DNA of 54,101 nt, from positions 89,522-143,622 of the forward strand of contig SZWC01003876.1 of assembly GCA_023375785.1 (NCBI GenBank), read 5' to 3'. This document shows positions 1-10,171 of the stretch, in pieces. Made by a program: the position numbers and the translations under genes. The notes below the pieces were generated by a model. That model made no database searches. It was given only the letters and a program-made list of their open reading frames with translations, and was not told the DNA's origin. How positions within the stretch are numbered: position 1 is the stretch's first letter; each line of letters opens with the position of its first letter. Source of the stretch: Penium margaritaceum. Its lineage: Eukaryota > Streptophyta > Zygnematophyceae > Desmidiales > Peniaceae.

Positions 1-840
1 AAAGGGGGGGGGGGGGGGGGGGGGGAGGGGGGATAGAGGGAGGGAGGGAGGATGGAGGGAGGAGACAGGGAGAAGGAAAGGAGAAGGGAGTGAAGAAAAG
101 AGGGAAGGACGGAGGGAGAGGGGAAGAGGAGGGAGGGAGGCAGGGAGAGGGGGTGGAGGGAGGGAGGGGGGGAGGAACGGCGGGGAGAAGGGAGGAAAGG
201 GTGAGGGAGACGGTAGGGACGGGATGGAGGGAGGGAGCGAGGAGAAAGGTTGGGAAGAAGCGAGGGAGGGAGCAAGAGAGGGGGGGGGAGGGAGAAAGGA
301 AGGGACGGGGGAGGGGGAAGGAGAGAGGGAAAGAGGGAGGGAGGGGAGGAAGGGAGGTAGAAGGGAGGGGGAAGGGAGGAAAAGGTGAGGAAGGAGGGAA
401 ACGGGAGGGAAAAGGGAGGGACGGGAGAGAGCGAGAGGGGGGTTAAAGAGGGGGCAAGGGAGGGAGCAACAAACGGGATGAGGGAAGAAAGGAGGGAGGG
501 GAGGAAGAGGAAGAGGAAGAGAAAGAGAAAGGGAGTGAGAGAGGGAGAGAAGAAGCGAGGGTGAGGAAGAGGAAGAGGGTCGAGAGGGAGAGAGAGGGAA
601 TGGGGGGAGGGAGAGAAGGAGGGACGGACGGAGGGACCAGCAGAGGAGCTGACAGGCGGACGGACGGAGGGCAAGACGGAAGGAGTGAGGAGAGAGGGAA
701 GAGGGGGGGAGAAAGGTGGGAGGGAGGGCGGAAGGAAGGGAGTGAGGGTTGGCGGGAGGGAGGGAGGGAGGGCGGGATGGAGGTGCAAGCATGGAGGCAA
801 AAACAGGGAAGCAAGAAAGAGGCAGGATGGAGGATGAAAA
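1..840. repeat. Purine-only low-complexity tract (GGGA/GAGG-rich)
   Basis: The plus strand is almost entirely A and G for about 800 bases, opening with a G run of more than 20 and continuing as irregular GGGA, GAGG and GGAA units. Long open frames here on both strands (poly Gly/Arg/Glu one way, Ser/Pro/Leu the other) are by-products of composition, not genes. Mirror-symmetric purine tracts of this kind can form triplex DNA. The tract lies downstream of eL42 exon 2 on the minus strand, so it is probably inside an intron of that gene. Confidence 0.9.
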
Positions 841-2356
841 CAGAGTCCAACAACAACAGTGCACACAAGAGCTTGTGAGGGCTAACATACACAGGCATAC
901 ACTCGTCCAGGTCACAAGACTCGGCTCCAAGAGAGTTTGAACTGCATCGCACAGCAGTTGATGAGGGTCGGTCCGAGACGCAACTCCGCCTTCCCCCTGT
1001 ACTTTCGGTTACCAGAATTCAGTAGCAGGGTTCCATTGCAAGACATGGGCGCTCGCAGCCCCATGGGGACGGTGTACACGCGCTCGAGTCCCTTGGCCGT
1101 GAAGGACCTTATCCGCTGCCTGAATGTCGCCCTCCACAAAATTCATCCCCCCCGACCTGATTGCGCCATCAAGCCGCGAGGGAGACAATCGGCTCCAGAA
1201 CCACGCAGCCCCCCACACAATCCTCCCCATACTTCTCTGAAAAATGACTCCGCTCTCCCTGTTCAGCCCTCTAACGCCAACCAAGGAGCCTGGCGCTGCT
1301 TGATAGTGCCTGCCCCATCCGCCACTTGCAAAGCGTCGAAGAATCTCGAACAAGCGCTGCCACTCTACTGACCTCCTGAAGAGCCGCCTGGCATAAAGCC
1401 GAAGTTTCCCCCATATCTGCAACGAATGACAGGCGGCCTCGGAAGACCACTCGAGATGCAAACAGCCTGCCATGTTGCTAACGCCATCGTGTGAAGCAGG
1501 ACACTCCCTCCCCCCCCCCTGCGTCACAATCCACTTGTCAGCGCACGCCAGCCACAACACAATGCCGCTAAGATGGCCATCGCATCGTCTCCATGCGCAC
1601 AGCAACATCTTCTCTTGACACCTCAGCCCTCCAAGTGCCCGACTGCCATTGCTCGAACCTCCGCTGAAACTCAAGTGCACCTTGCGAAGTAACATTTTCC
1701 CCACAAGATTTCCGCCGCATCTGCTGCCACTGCTTGCAGCAACACCCAACTCCTGCTCCTACTACAGCTCGTGCTCCCGCTGTTGATCCTGCTCCTGAAG
1801 TTGCTTCCGGTCCGTCAGCCCTTACTGCTGCAGCTGCTCGTGGTGATGGTCCTATTACTGCGGCTGCTGCCCGTCTTCCGAAAGTCATGTACACCCCCCA
1901 GCACTCTGGAAAGTCCTCACACCTCCGCTGTCAGCCAGATATTTGCCGCTGACACGCAGAAGCAAGGCCACAGATAATTCGCAGAGTCCTCGTCCTCACC
2001 CGAAAATTGGGACAGCCCGCGGCGTCAGAGGTGCCTGCCCCGTGCAGTACAATGCCTCCTCCACCTCAGCGCTTGTCAATCGCAACCAACTCGAGGCAGG
2101 TTTCCCTCGATCTCGCACGCCGGCCACATCCGCAGAGGAAAAAAGGGTGGGACAATTCCGCCTGCAGTCGCCTTTCCAACCTCCTGGAGCAAGCGCGCCC
2201 CAATGCAACGCCCCTGGATGACCTCGGGTGCCAAGCCCCGCCATGCATCCCTGTTCGCCTTCCAGGCACTGGCAGCGGCAGCGATCACTCCTGCCTGTCC
2301 TGTCCAGCGGGCGAGAGGGTGCGGTTGACGAGGTCGAGCTGCGGTGGCGGGCTTAC
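841..2356 (-). other. Probable intron 2 of the eL42 gene; no exon recognised
   Basis: This stretch follows the donor site of eL42 exon 2 on the minus strand. I looked for the next eL42 exon (the conserved basic region starting RRYDRKQSG in the family) and did not find it, so the intron seems to continue past the left edge. GC-rich open frames occur on both strands (for example 1009-1749 minus and 937-1371 plus). None resembles a family I know, and I treat them as chance. Confidence 0.45.
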
Positions 2357-3002
2357 CTTGCACGTAGAGGCTGTCCTTGCCCTTCTTGTACTGCGTCACT
2401 TTGTGCAGCGTGTGCTTGCGGCAGTCCTTCGCCTTGCAGAACGTCTTCTTGGTCTTCGGCACGTTCACCTGCCCAGAGCCAGCGCCAGGGCCACCCCGGC
2501 GTGGAGTGCGGTGGAACGCCCAGCAAAAGAAGGAAAACGTCGGGAAAGACACGCGAGACAAAAACGTCACCAGACCGGACAGACGTGCGGACTCATTCTC
2601 AGTCAGCACGATGGCTCCCGCGTTCCCCACCACGCAACAGATCGGAACCTCACAAGCGAGGGCACGGCAAAGACATGCGCGCTTCAGGCTGGCGTCGTCC
2701 GGACATTGCTCTTTCCATCGGGGACGGGGGACAAGCTAATGCACCCAGTCCCTCTCCCACGAGTCTCGGGCACAAACAGCGCCTGCCACACTCCCACACC
2801 CCCACCCCCCTTATCACCCCCCGGAAGACGAAGTTGAATTGCCACTCGCCCTCTGACCCCCTTTACCCCCTCTCTCCAGAGACCCTTCCTCTGCGCTCCT
2901 GGGTAGCACAAGCCCCATCCACGCTCAGGAGGGCCTCAAGACCCTCGGCGACTTGACCCAGCGCTCGACGCGTTCACCGGATGAAGAGGGAGTGCTCACC
3001 AT
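2357..3002 (-). CDS. RPL36A: Ribosomal protein eL42 (RPL36A/RPL44), first two exons, partial gene
   Basis: eL42 is a small basic zinc-binding protein of the large cytosolic ribosomal subunit, near the tRNA E site. Exon 2 (2357-2468, minus) encodes 37 codons reading [18 protein letters not shown], then [19 protein letters not shown], the conserved eL42 N-terminus including a Cys pair of the zinc site. It starts right after an AG acceptor (2470-2469) and ends one base into the Gly codon at a GTAAGC donor (2356-2351). Exon 1 contributes only the ATG (3002-3000) in a GCCACCATG context, followed at once by a GTGAGC donor, giving a 531 bp intron (2469-2999). An intron directly after ATG is known in eL42 genes of other eukaryotes. 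The remaining two thirds of the protein are not in the window. Retained introns argue against a processed pseudogene. Confidence 0.88.
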
Positions 3003-3240
3003 GGTGGCTGCGTAGTCACGACCCGCGCGGTGCAGACGGGACAACGGACCTAACACGGGGCAGAGGGGGGGCAAGGAGAGACGGGCGAAGGCAGCAGCAG
3101 CAGAAGCGCCCAAGCGCGAGAGCAAGGGGCCAGAGCAGAACGAGAGTGAAAGAGGCTCAGCAGTTCGTGCGGAGAACAGCCCATAGGCGGACCTCGACCG
3201 CACGGGAAAATCATTATTTGCGACAAATCGTGTTGCTCGG
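3003..3240 (-). promoter_or_regulatory. Probable 5' UTR and core promoter of eL42
   Basis: Read on the minus strand, the 180 bases before the eL42 ATG are rich in C and T (CTCTTTC, CTCTCG and CTTCTGCTGC blocks), as expected of a ribosomal-protein leader, where transcription usually starts in a pyrimidine tract. A TGGGCT hexamer near 3180 resembles the plant site II element. There is no clear TATA box. The transcription start cannot be fixed by eye. Confidence 0.45.
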
Positions 3241-4163
3241 TTCCTACTGCGGACTCCGGACCGAGGTCGAGGTTGTCGTTCGATGGGTGCTTTGCGGACG
3301 TCTTACCTGTGCAAGAGGTCTGGCCTGCGGACGAATCTGACTCCAGGACGAGACGGATTTACAGCGAGTGGTCGTTGGAAACTGGTATTTAGGTCGAAAT
3401 GTGGGCAGCCACCACAGCCACCCTGGCGCAGTCGGTTCCCTCCACAAACTTCAACGAACGGACAATCCGAACGAGCGTGAGCCCGCTGCTCATGAAGAGC
3501 GAATATATTGAGAAGCCTCCACCAAGCAGAGGAGAGGGGCTCCCCAACTAACGTGATTCTAATATGGGCAAATGTTGCCATAATCGAGGAAAAAACAATC
3601 ATAAGAAATTTGTGAGTTAAAATTCATCATATTATGATTTAAATGAAACTTAAATCTTTTAGATTTCATGAACCCAAGCCTTCATATTCTATCATTGTTC
3701 TTACACTCCCTCCCCTTTCTTCTAACATGGGCAGCGTATTCTAACTTGTGAAAGTCTAAATTCAGTATAATTTCAATCCAATTAGCGTGAATACTTCGTT
3801 GTTATTTGTGTGAATTGTCCTCGCAATGCATACGCACATAAATTTCCCCTTGCACCTGAGTTGATCCAACACATCTGACAAGAAAGGCTCGGATATATAC
3901 CATCCTAACAGATGATATAAAAATTCAAAGGTTTTTGGCAGACACTTAACGAGTTCGCTCTTACTTGAAGACCTCTTTAAGTCCTTGACATGCTTGTCGC
4001 AACTTGGAACTTTCTAAGAGTGACAACTCTACCTTAGACCGATCACAACCAACGATAACAGCAAATATTGGCAAGGGAATCAATATTCATGATAACCAGT
4101 AGCCAATAACCAAGCAAGCATGGCATCAACGGCAAGGGTAACATGGTACAACAAGAGCGCAAT
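3241..4163. other. Intergenic; nothing recognised
   Basis: GC content falls sharply after about 3560 and the sequence becomes AT-rich. No open frame resembles a known protein. The last ~40 bases (about 4125-4163) contain GGTACAACAAG and AGCGCAA, which resemble the short units of the array starting at 14855 on the other side of the copia relic. The relic may therefore have inserted into that array. Confidence 0.5.
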
Positions 4164-4807
4164 TGAAAACTAATAAGAGGCTTCCTATCCTTACTGTTGT
4201 TGGCGTGGCAACACTGTCTAGTCGGCTAATGCAGTAGCAAACAAGCAAGTGCAAGAAACATCAAGGGTTAAGCTACGAAGACATGCAAAGTCCCATAAAC
4301 CCCGGTAGGCTAGCAATGCAAAAGAGTGATGACAGCTCAAACCAACCCGGGACTGACACTTGCGGCGGTGCGCGGCGGGAGACGCACACAACATTGTCTG
4401 TGTGTCCTAAATCCAGCCCAAGACCACTGTTTTGGCTGTAAATTTGCACACAAACATCCAAACGCAACACCGTCTTAACCTGGCGATGCGGAATCTCGAG
4501 ACACACGCTACGTCTGGTCACGCACACGTTCGGCGTCGATCATTGGACACGAAACGCAAGACATGCAAGTCGGGATTAAGACCTAGTCCACCAATAAAAC
4601 TCCAAATACTGTAGAAAAACTTCACAGCACTCCAACAAGCACCCGGGACACTATGGCAGCAGTCTAACAACTTCTGGTAGGTGGAGCCACCACCAGTCGC
4701 ATTTCTGATGCCGATTGGGTCTGCATCGAGAATATGCACGAGCATCGACGCGGCTGAGTGATCACAGCAAGATGTACAAACAGTTCGGAACGACCCATAT
4801 TACAACA
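4164..4807 (-). repeat. 3' LTR of the minus-strand copia relic
   Basis: About 644 bp, alignable along its length to the reverse complement of the LTR at 39624-40263 and to the partner LTR at 14209-14854. It begins TGAAAAC and ends TTACAACA, the reversed TGTTGT...CA ends of the family. Directly inside it, 4808-4814 (CTTCCCC) is the reversed polypurine tract. Confidence 0.8.
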
Positions 4808-4889
4808 CTTCCCCATGACCGGTGGCACTCGCGTCCATACACGTGCATAATTGACATTGGTCATCCACGAGATCCTCAACAGTCCATAC

Positions 4890-5390
4890 TCACACACCCC
4901 ACTCCCATCCACCCAGAGGCATGGGGCTAAGCCCAACAAAACAAATGGCCACCATGAATTTTATGCGCACTAGTGTCTTGTCCAGGAATTTAGCCCACTC
5001 CATGCCCGTGCCGACCCAAGTGACGACGATCACATGTCGCTCCACAAGATCACGCACAATGTGATGCATAACAGTTAAGTGCTTTGTACGTGCATGAAAC
5101 ACTCCACAGTTATCTGCAATAGCAAGATTACTCTGGTTTTCACAGCGTAGAACGCCGCAAGGCACAAACTAACGAGACTCGCGAAACAAACAACACAGTC
5201 ACACTGCCTCTGCAACCCAAGTCCCCAACGCAACATGCTCAGCCTCTAATGAGCTACGTTTAATACAACCCAATTGGGCGCTACTCCATGACACAACGAT
5301 GCCACCCAGCAAGAACACGTATCTTGTCCGACTACGCCCATCAAGGCTCCACGTCCAATCATTGTCTATATAGCTTCCAACTACCACCAA
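4890..5390 (-). pseudogene. Copia RNase H domain, relic
   Basis: The minus strand reads LRCENQSNLAIADN, GVFHARTKHLTVMHH and IVRDLVERHVIVVTWVGTG in 4890-5165, then NDWTWSLDGRSRTRYVFLLGG and VSWSSAQLGC in 5199-5390. These match position by position the RNase H end of the copia at 46913-47629. The two blocks are in different frames. A catalytic Asp in the DNQS motif is changed (CENQS), so the domain is dead. Confidence 0.8.
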
Positions 5391-6480
5391 ACACTACCGT
5401 TGAAATGAAAGTCCAAAATATGGTGTAGAAATCACATACCACACCACTTGCACATCCGTGTGAAGGGCTCTTGCACGAGGACACCATGAGAATTTTGCAA
5501 GGAGGTTGACAGCGAAGGAGATCTCGGGTCATGTTGTAGTAGTCGAGTACATCGAGGAGCAAATTAGCCGCAAGTACGGGGTCACATCCACTGCCCCCCC
5601 CCCCAAGTTGTGATATATTATCCAACTTTGCAGAGTCCTGCCCACTAAGTGTGATGGGGATGGAGGCTGTGGGAACTGTACCACGGAGGTCAGTTATCTG
5701 CTCCTCATCAATAGGAGCATAGTATTCCTCATCCAGCAAGAGTGCCTGCCGCTGACGATCACGTACGATCCCCATCCTAAGAAGTACAGTTGCTACATCA
5801 AGGTCCTTCATCCCATTGGAAGTCTGAAGAAGTTCCTTGGCCTCCTTCGCGGCCCCCGTCAAAGTAGAAGCAATCAAGAGGTCATCAATGTAGACCACAG
5901 TGGTAGTGCAGATCTTAGTTGTCTATCGATGAGTAATGGACGGGTCGTCGTGACGCTGCGCATACCCGGCACGTGTTAGTGTGCCAATGATCTCTTTGTG
6001 CCCACACTGAGGTGAATTATTTAGGTCGTTCAAGGCCTTCGCAAGCGCCAGACCTTGTAACCCACCTCAAAGCCTGGTGGCTCGACCATGTACTTTTCCA
6101 CATCTAGACTACCATGGAGGAACACATTGTTCACATGCACTCGGTGCAACTCCTAGTCGTGGTGAGCAGAAACCCCAAAATTGGCGAGAGTGGTTGTCAT
6201 TCGGCCAACGAGTGCAAAGGTGTGAGTGATACCCACACCCTCAACCTGTGAGAACCCCTTTGTCGTTGAGTGAGCACTGTAGCAATCTAGAGAGCCATAA
6301 CGCTTCACCTTCCGGCAAAAGACCCACTTGGCCGGTACAACCTTCCACCCAAGCGGGAAGTCAACAATTTCATAGACACCGCGCTCACTCTCACAGGCTC
6401 TCAGATCATCCTCACATATAGCACGCCACAACTCTGCATTGTCAGCCGAGAGCGCCTATTTCAATGTGTCTGGAGTAGGC
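5391..6480 (-). pseudogene. Copia reverse transcriptase, relic
   Basis: Minus-strand fragments include MVYIDDLLIAS near 5865-5898 (the catalytic YVDD box in YIDD form), AKWVFCRKVKRYGSLD and GFSQVEGVGITHTFALVGRMTT at 6153-6431. They align with the reverse transcriptase of the copia at 45870-46700. A C run near 5597-5608 and several frame changes interrupt the domain. Confidence 0.8.
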
Positions 6481-7330
6481 AACATCGAGGAAGAATTCAA
6501 GTGTCCAAAATGCATACATTTGGACTCGATGTGACCACGATAAGATCAGCTATGACATCACAAGAAACCAAGAACTCATGGGAGACCAACTAATGGCTGA
6601 CACGACACACCGGATGCACCTTGGTATAGTCTCTCTACACACTCATGCCAAGGGCCTCCGCGCTAGTCTTGCCACGCCAAACATTGCAAGTTAAGCTTCT
6701 GGGTGCCAAGTCAACAGTTTGCTGAGCCCTAGAGGCAAATGGCCAGAGACAACCACCCAGCTCACGGGAGTAGCCCGATACTAAGGTGCTTATCTCTAAC
6801 TGCAAATCAGACTGCTTAGTCACTAGCTCAAGGGAAAGAGGTGCATGCACAAGAGTAGGTGTGACTGGGGATGCTATAACAGGCACACCATTAGGTATGC
6901 CAAAGGCAATTGTCATGGGCACGATATCATGTGTGCCAGAGGGGACTGACGCTAGAGCAGGACTAGGTCTACAAGAGGGGATAGAAACTGGCACGTGATC
7001 AGGTGTCCCATAGGGGACTAACGCTGGCCTGGTATCAGGTGTGCCAGAGGGCGCTAACGCTGTAATGAGATGAGGTGTGCCAAAGGGGTCTGAAACTGGC
7101 GTGGGATCAGGTTGGCTAGAGGGAATTGATGAGGCTACTGGCCCCACAACCAAGATGGCCAGATCGTCACCAGCCAGAGACCAAACCACATGCGAGGAGG
7201 CCTGGATGGACCCATCCACGAGATTGGACTCATCCATCCGTCAGGAAGCCATGCACGTGGGAACATGGTCGGTGACAAATGAAGGAATGCTAGGCAAGTC
7301 GTAGTAGGTAGGAGCCTCAAAGAAGAGAGC
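6481..7330 (-). pseudogene. Copia integrase-RT linker, relic
   Basis: Minus-strand open frame (6635-7237) rich in Pro, Ser and Thr with repeated PSGTPD-like and IPSCRPSP units, ending near LVSGYSRELGGCLWP. It corresponds to the Pro/Ser/Thr-rich linker between integrase and reverse transcriptase in the copia at 45108-45700 (SPGYSREPGGRLRPLDS). It shows degenerate internal repeats of about 48-60 bases (GTGTGCCAGAGGGG variants on the plus strand). Confidence 0.65.
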
Positions 7331-8254
7331 ATTTAAAGAATTGGCAATGTAAAGGTGACAAGGGTCCAAAAAGCGGCAGGCCTAAGACCCCTTGAAGATA
7401 CTGAGGAATGTACGTATGCAACCCCGAGGGGAGACCTTGGACCCCTGGTGGTCCTTAGTATACTAGATGCAGGCAAGAGACTCCCAAACACGAGCGAGAT
7501 TGAGATCGGTGCGGTGACGGAACCACAACTTGCATGGTGTGACACGGTCATGAAGCGGACCATGCGACAAGCGGTTCCAGACCCATGGAGAAGCTCTCAA
7601 ATGCGAAACACTCCAGAAGATTGTACTCAGAGTGCATGGCAGGGACCGCATCCTCTATCGTGCGGTTTCAACAATCCAAAACACCGTTCTCTTATGGTGT
7701 AACATGGATGTAGAGCTAGTGAAAATCATGTGCTCAACAAGGTAGGTATCCACCCTGCCTAAGACCTCACCACCACAATCCGAGTAGAATATGTGAAACG
7801 TGCGACTAGACTAACGTCAGCCATTACCAGCCACAAGCGGACCGCCAGGGCAGCATCGCTCTTGGGGTGGAGGTTGTAGAACTACCGCATCTAGGTAAAG
7901 TCACTAGTCCGGGTGAGAACATATCGACCGGGATCTGAGAGGGAATCGATTGGGAGTGGACCAAGATGGTCCGAGTGGGTCAACTCTAATCAACACAGTG
8001 GCCGGGAACCATAGTTTGGGTGAGAGCAGTGATGCATCTTACCGTGGATGCAAAAAACACATGCTGTATTGGATTTCTTCTTAAAGAAAGCCATATCAAG
8101 ACTGAGGGTTGCCTTAGTTAGAATGAGCTTGGACGTAGTGTCGGAGCTCACATGGTAGAGGCGGCAATGCAACAGGCGCTGGTGCTCAAGGGAGAGAGCA
8201 CCATTGACAGATGCACGCGCTAAAAAAGGAGATGGAGAACAAGTGAAGAGAGTG
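7331..8254 (-). pseudogene. Copia integrase and GAG-pre-integrase domain, relic
   Basis: Minus-strand reading gives LSLEHQRLLHCRLYHVSS and CVFCIHGKMHHCSHPN (8000-8200), the zinc-binding GAG-pre-integrase domain. Further on it gives WVWNRLSHGPLHDRVTPCKL and HRTDLNLARVWESLA (7463-7651), the integrase end. Both match the family-2 copia at 43865-44588. Stops and frameshifts separate them. Confidence 0.75.
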
Positions 8255-8742
8255 TACCCTAGTGCTAGATGAATTCGTGGTTTTAAATAACTTATGGGTT
8301 GCACACTTAATTCGTGGGTTTTTTTCGCACACAAAAACAACAAAATTAGGCAAACCAGTGCACTTGATTTCATTTTCACTTGGGTATTTTTGCCGGCCTG
8401 GTGCAGGTCTTGCTTCGGTTTTTTGCCGACTTCGGTCGTTTGAACGGGCAAGTCGCACGACCAACGTTCCTGCATGAACGTTGGGTGTAGTTCCCACAAA
8501 GACACATCACGCCACTTCGCAACGCAATCATGGAGCACATTGTTTTGAACTCGATTACAAGCAGCAAACAATGATTACCAATATTACATGACATGCCCTA
8601 ACAGAATGATGAGGTGAACCCAGAAACGAATTATTAAACCGCACACACAAATGAGCACGAACCTTTTCCAACACGCACACAAACATTTGAATTCGAACAA
8701 AAAAATAATTATTTACATACGAATTCATCTGGCACTAGGGTA
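8255..8742. mobile_element. Small TIR element (MITE-like, TA target), MITE 1
   Basis: The ends are inverted repeats. 8255-8278 starts TACCCTAGTGCTAGATG and 8719-8742 is its reverse complement with one mismatch in 24; a weaker A/T-rich match continues inward for another ~12 bases. The outermost TA on each side fits a 2 bp TA target duplication, leaving a 484 bp body (8257-8740). It interrupts the copia relic between the end of the protease region and the GAG-pre-integrase domain, at a point where the intact relative has GTAC. It has no coding potential. TA target and TIRs suggest a non-autonomous Tc1/mariner-type element, but the superfamily is inferred. Confidence 0.75.
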
Positions 8743-9330
8743 ATAAGACACATAATAGAGGTCATTGAAAACGGAGGTAGGAAGCACAATGGTACGTATG
8801 TTAAGAGCAGTCATTATGATGGAGTTGGTAGAGTGCTCAACAGTGAGACCCATCCTGGTTCATGCATGAATAGAGAGCAAGCGCAACTCAAGAGCAGAGA
8901 CAAAGAGCACATTGGAGATGTATAAGGGACCAGACGGGACATCAAATCACACAACCCCAATCGCTTATACAGTCAATGACTAACCAGACTATGTGCCAAT
9001 TCATGGGACAGAAGTAACAGGACTGAGCACAATAAATTCACTACGATGACAAGTTGTGTGATGGATGGCACCAGTCACAACCAGCCATCAACACTGAACA
9101 ACATGTAACATAACAGTCTGCCTCTATTAGACATCCAGCAGAGAACTCGGGACAATGAAGAAGACCACCGATTTATTACTCGTCAAGCTTCTCGGCATCA
9201 CCATCACAAGCCGACTGATCTCCTACACAAGCATCATCACGGGCAACAAACACAATAGGACAAGCTGTCTCGGGATCACCCGAATATGAAAACACACTCG
9301 CACCTCCCTAAGTACAAACGCCAACACCTA
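8743..9330 (-). pseudogene. Copia protease region, relic
   Basis: On the minus strand, VTGAIHHTTC near 9045-9085 lines up with the INSGATHHMTC protease motif of the copia at 43472. The following SGPLYISNVLFV and MGLTVEHSTNSI match its downstream segment. The active-site DSG is absent. Confidence 0.65.
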
Positions 9331-10171
9331 ATGAAGCTCCACAATCATGCAATCCTGAGGGTCCAGATGACCGTTGCTCCCTGGTGAATTAGATGTGTTT
9401 GCTATAATCATGGTCACAGATCCACCCGTCCGTGTGTCACACGAGGACATCCGTTGCACATGTGCCGCCTGGAGGCCGCATGATGTGAGACCAATGAAGG
9501 GGCTGCTCATACTCCATGTAGTAATGAACCCCATGTTATCGTAGTGGACCGAACATCCACTGCCAATGCTCGCAGGCTGCTGCTGCTACTTTTGTTGGTA
9601 CTGTCCCTTGTCGTGTCTCAATTTTCCCCCTTTTCCCATATGCAGCCAGTGCAATGCAGTGAGTCTGGCCGCTCGAGGTTGAGGTAGAATAGGAGGAAGA
9701 AGTGGAGATGGGACTGGTGAATTGGGACAGAGACGTAGGAGGGATTGCATTCATTATTGTATTACATGGACTCTTCGGATGGGCGATAGTAGCCTCATGA
9801 ACTGATGTTGCCTCGAGAAAGTAGCAGTGGGTCAAAGGAAAAAGATTTAGTAAACCCTACAGCTAAGAGAGGCCACACGAAGCCCTTACAAATTTTCACA
9901 TGGTCCAAGTGCGCCACTATCATGATGGTGTCAAATTCCCACAGTAGTGTTCCGCCACCAATCCCAAGACACATGTAAAGGCAACATGCGCACCTCCAGT
10001 AATCAGCTACAAGCTCCGTGGGACCTTGGTAGAGGGAGTGGAAGTCACGCAGTCAAGCCGTCCTTGTATCATGGGTCTCCATCACAAGCAGTGACATGGC
10101 CGGCTTCTAGCCCTGGCTCAGGTTTGCTCCAGTCCCAGTCCTCATTTGATGAGGCAAAGTTAATAGTGGTC
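9331..10171 (-). pseudogene. Copia gag C-terminal half, relic
   Basis: The minus strand reads LTSCGLQAAHVQRMSS and SSPGSNGHLDPQDCMIVELH (9328-9534), then THCYFLEATSVHEATIAH and a Ser/Thr run (9536-9835), then DYWRCACCLYMCLGIGGGT near 10000. These match the gag/nucleocapsid region of the copia at 42308-43200 in order. The zinc knuckle is not recognisable. Confidence 0.7.

Noticed and set aside
90..952. Long open frames on both strands of the purine tract
   Set aside because: They follow from the base composition (no stops in pure GA or CT sequence) and show no domain.
1009..1749. 246-codon minus-strand frame and the overlapping 937-1371 plus frame
   Set aside because: GC-rich, mutually overlapping, no recognisable motif, and probably inside the eL42 intron.
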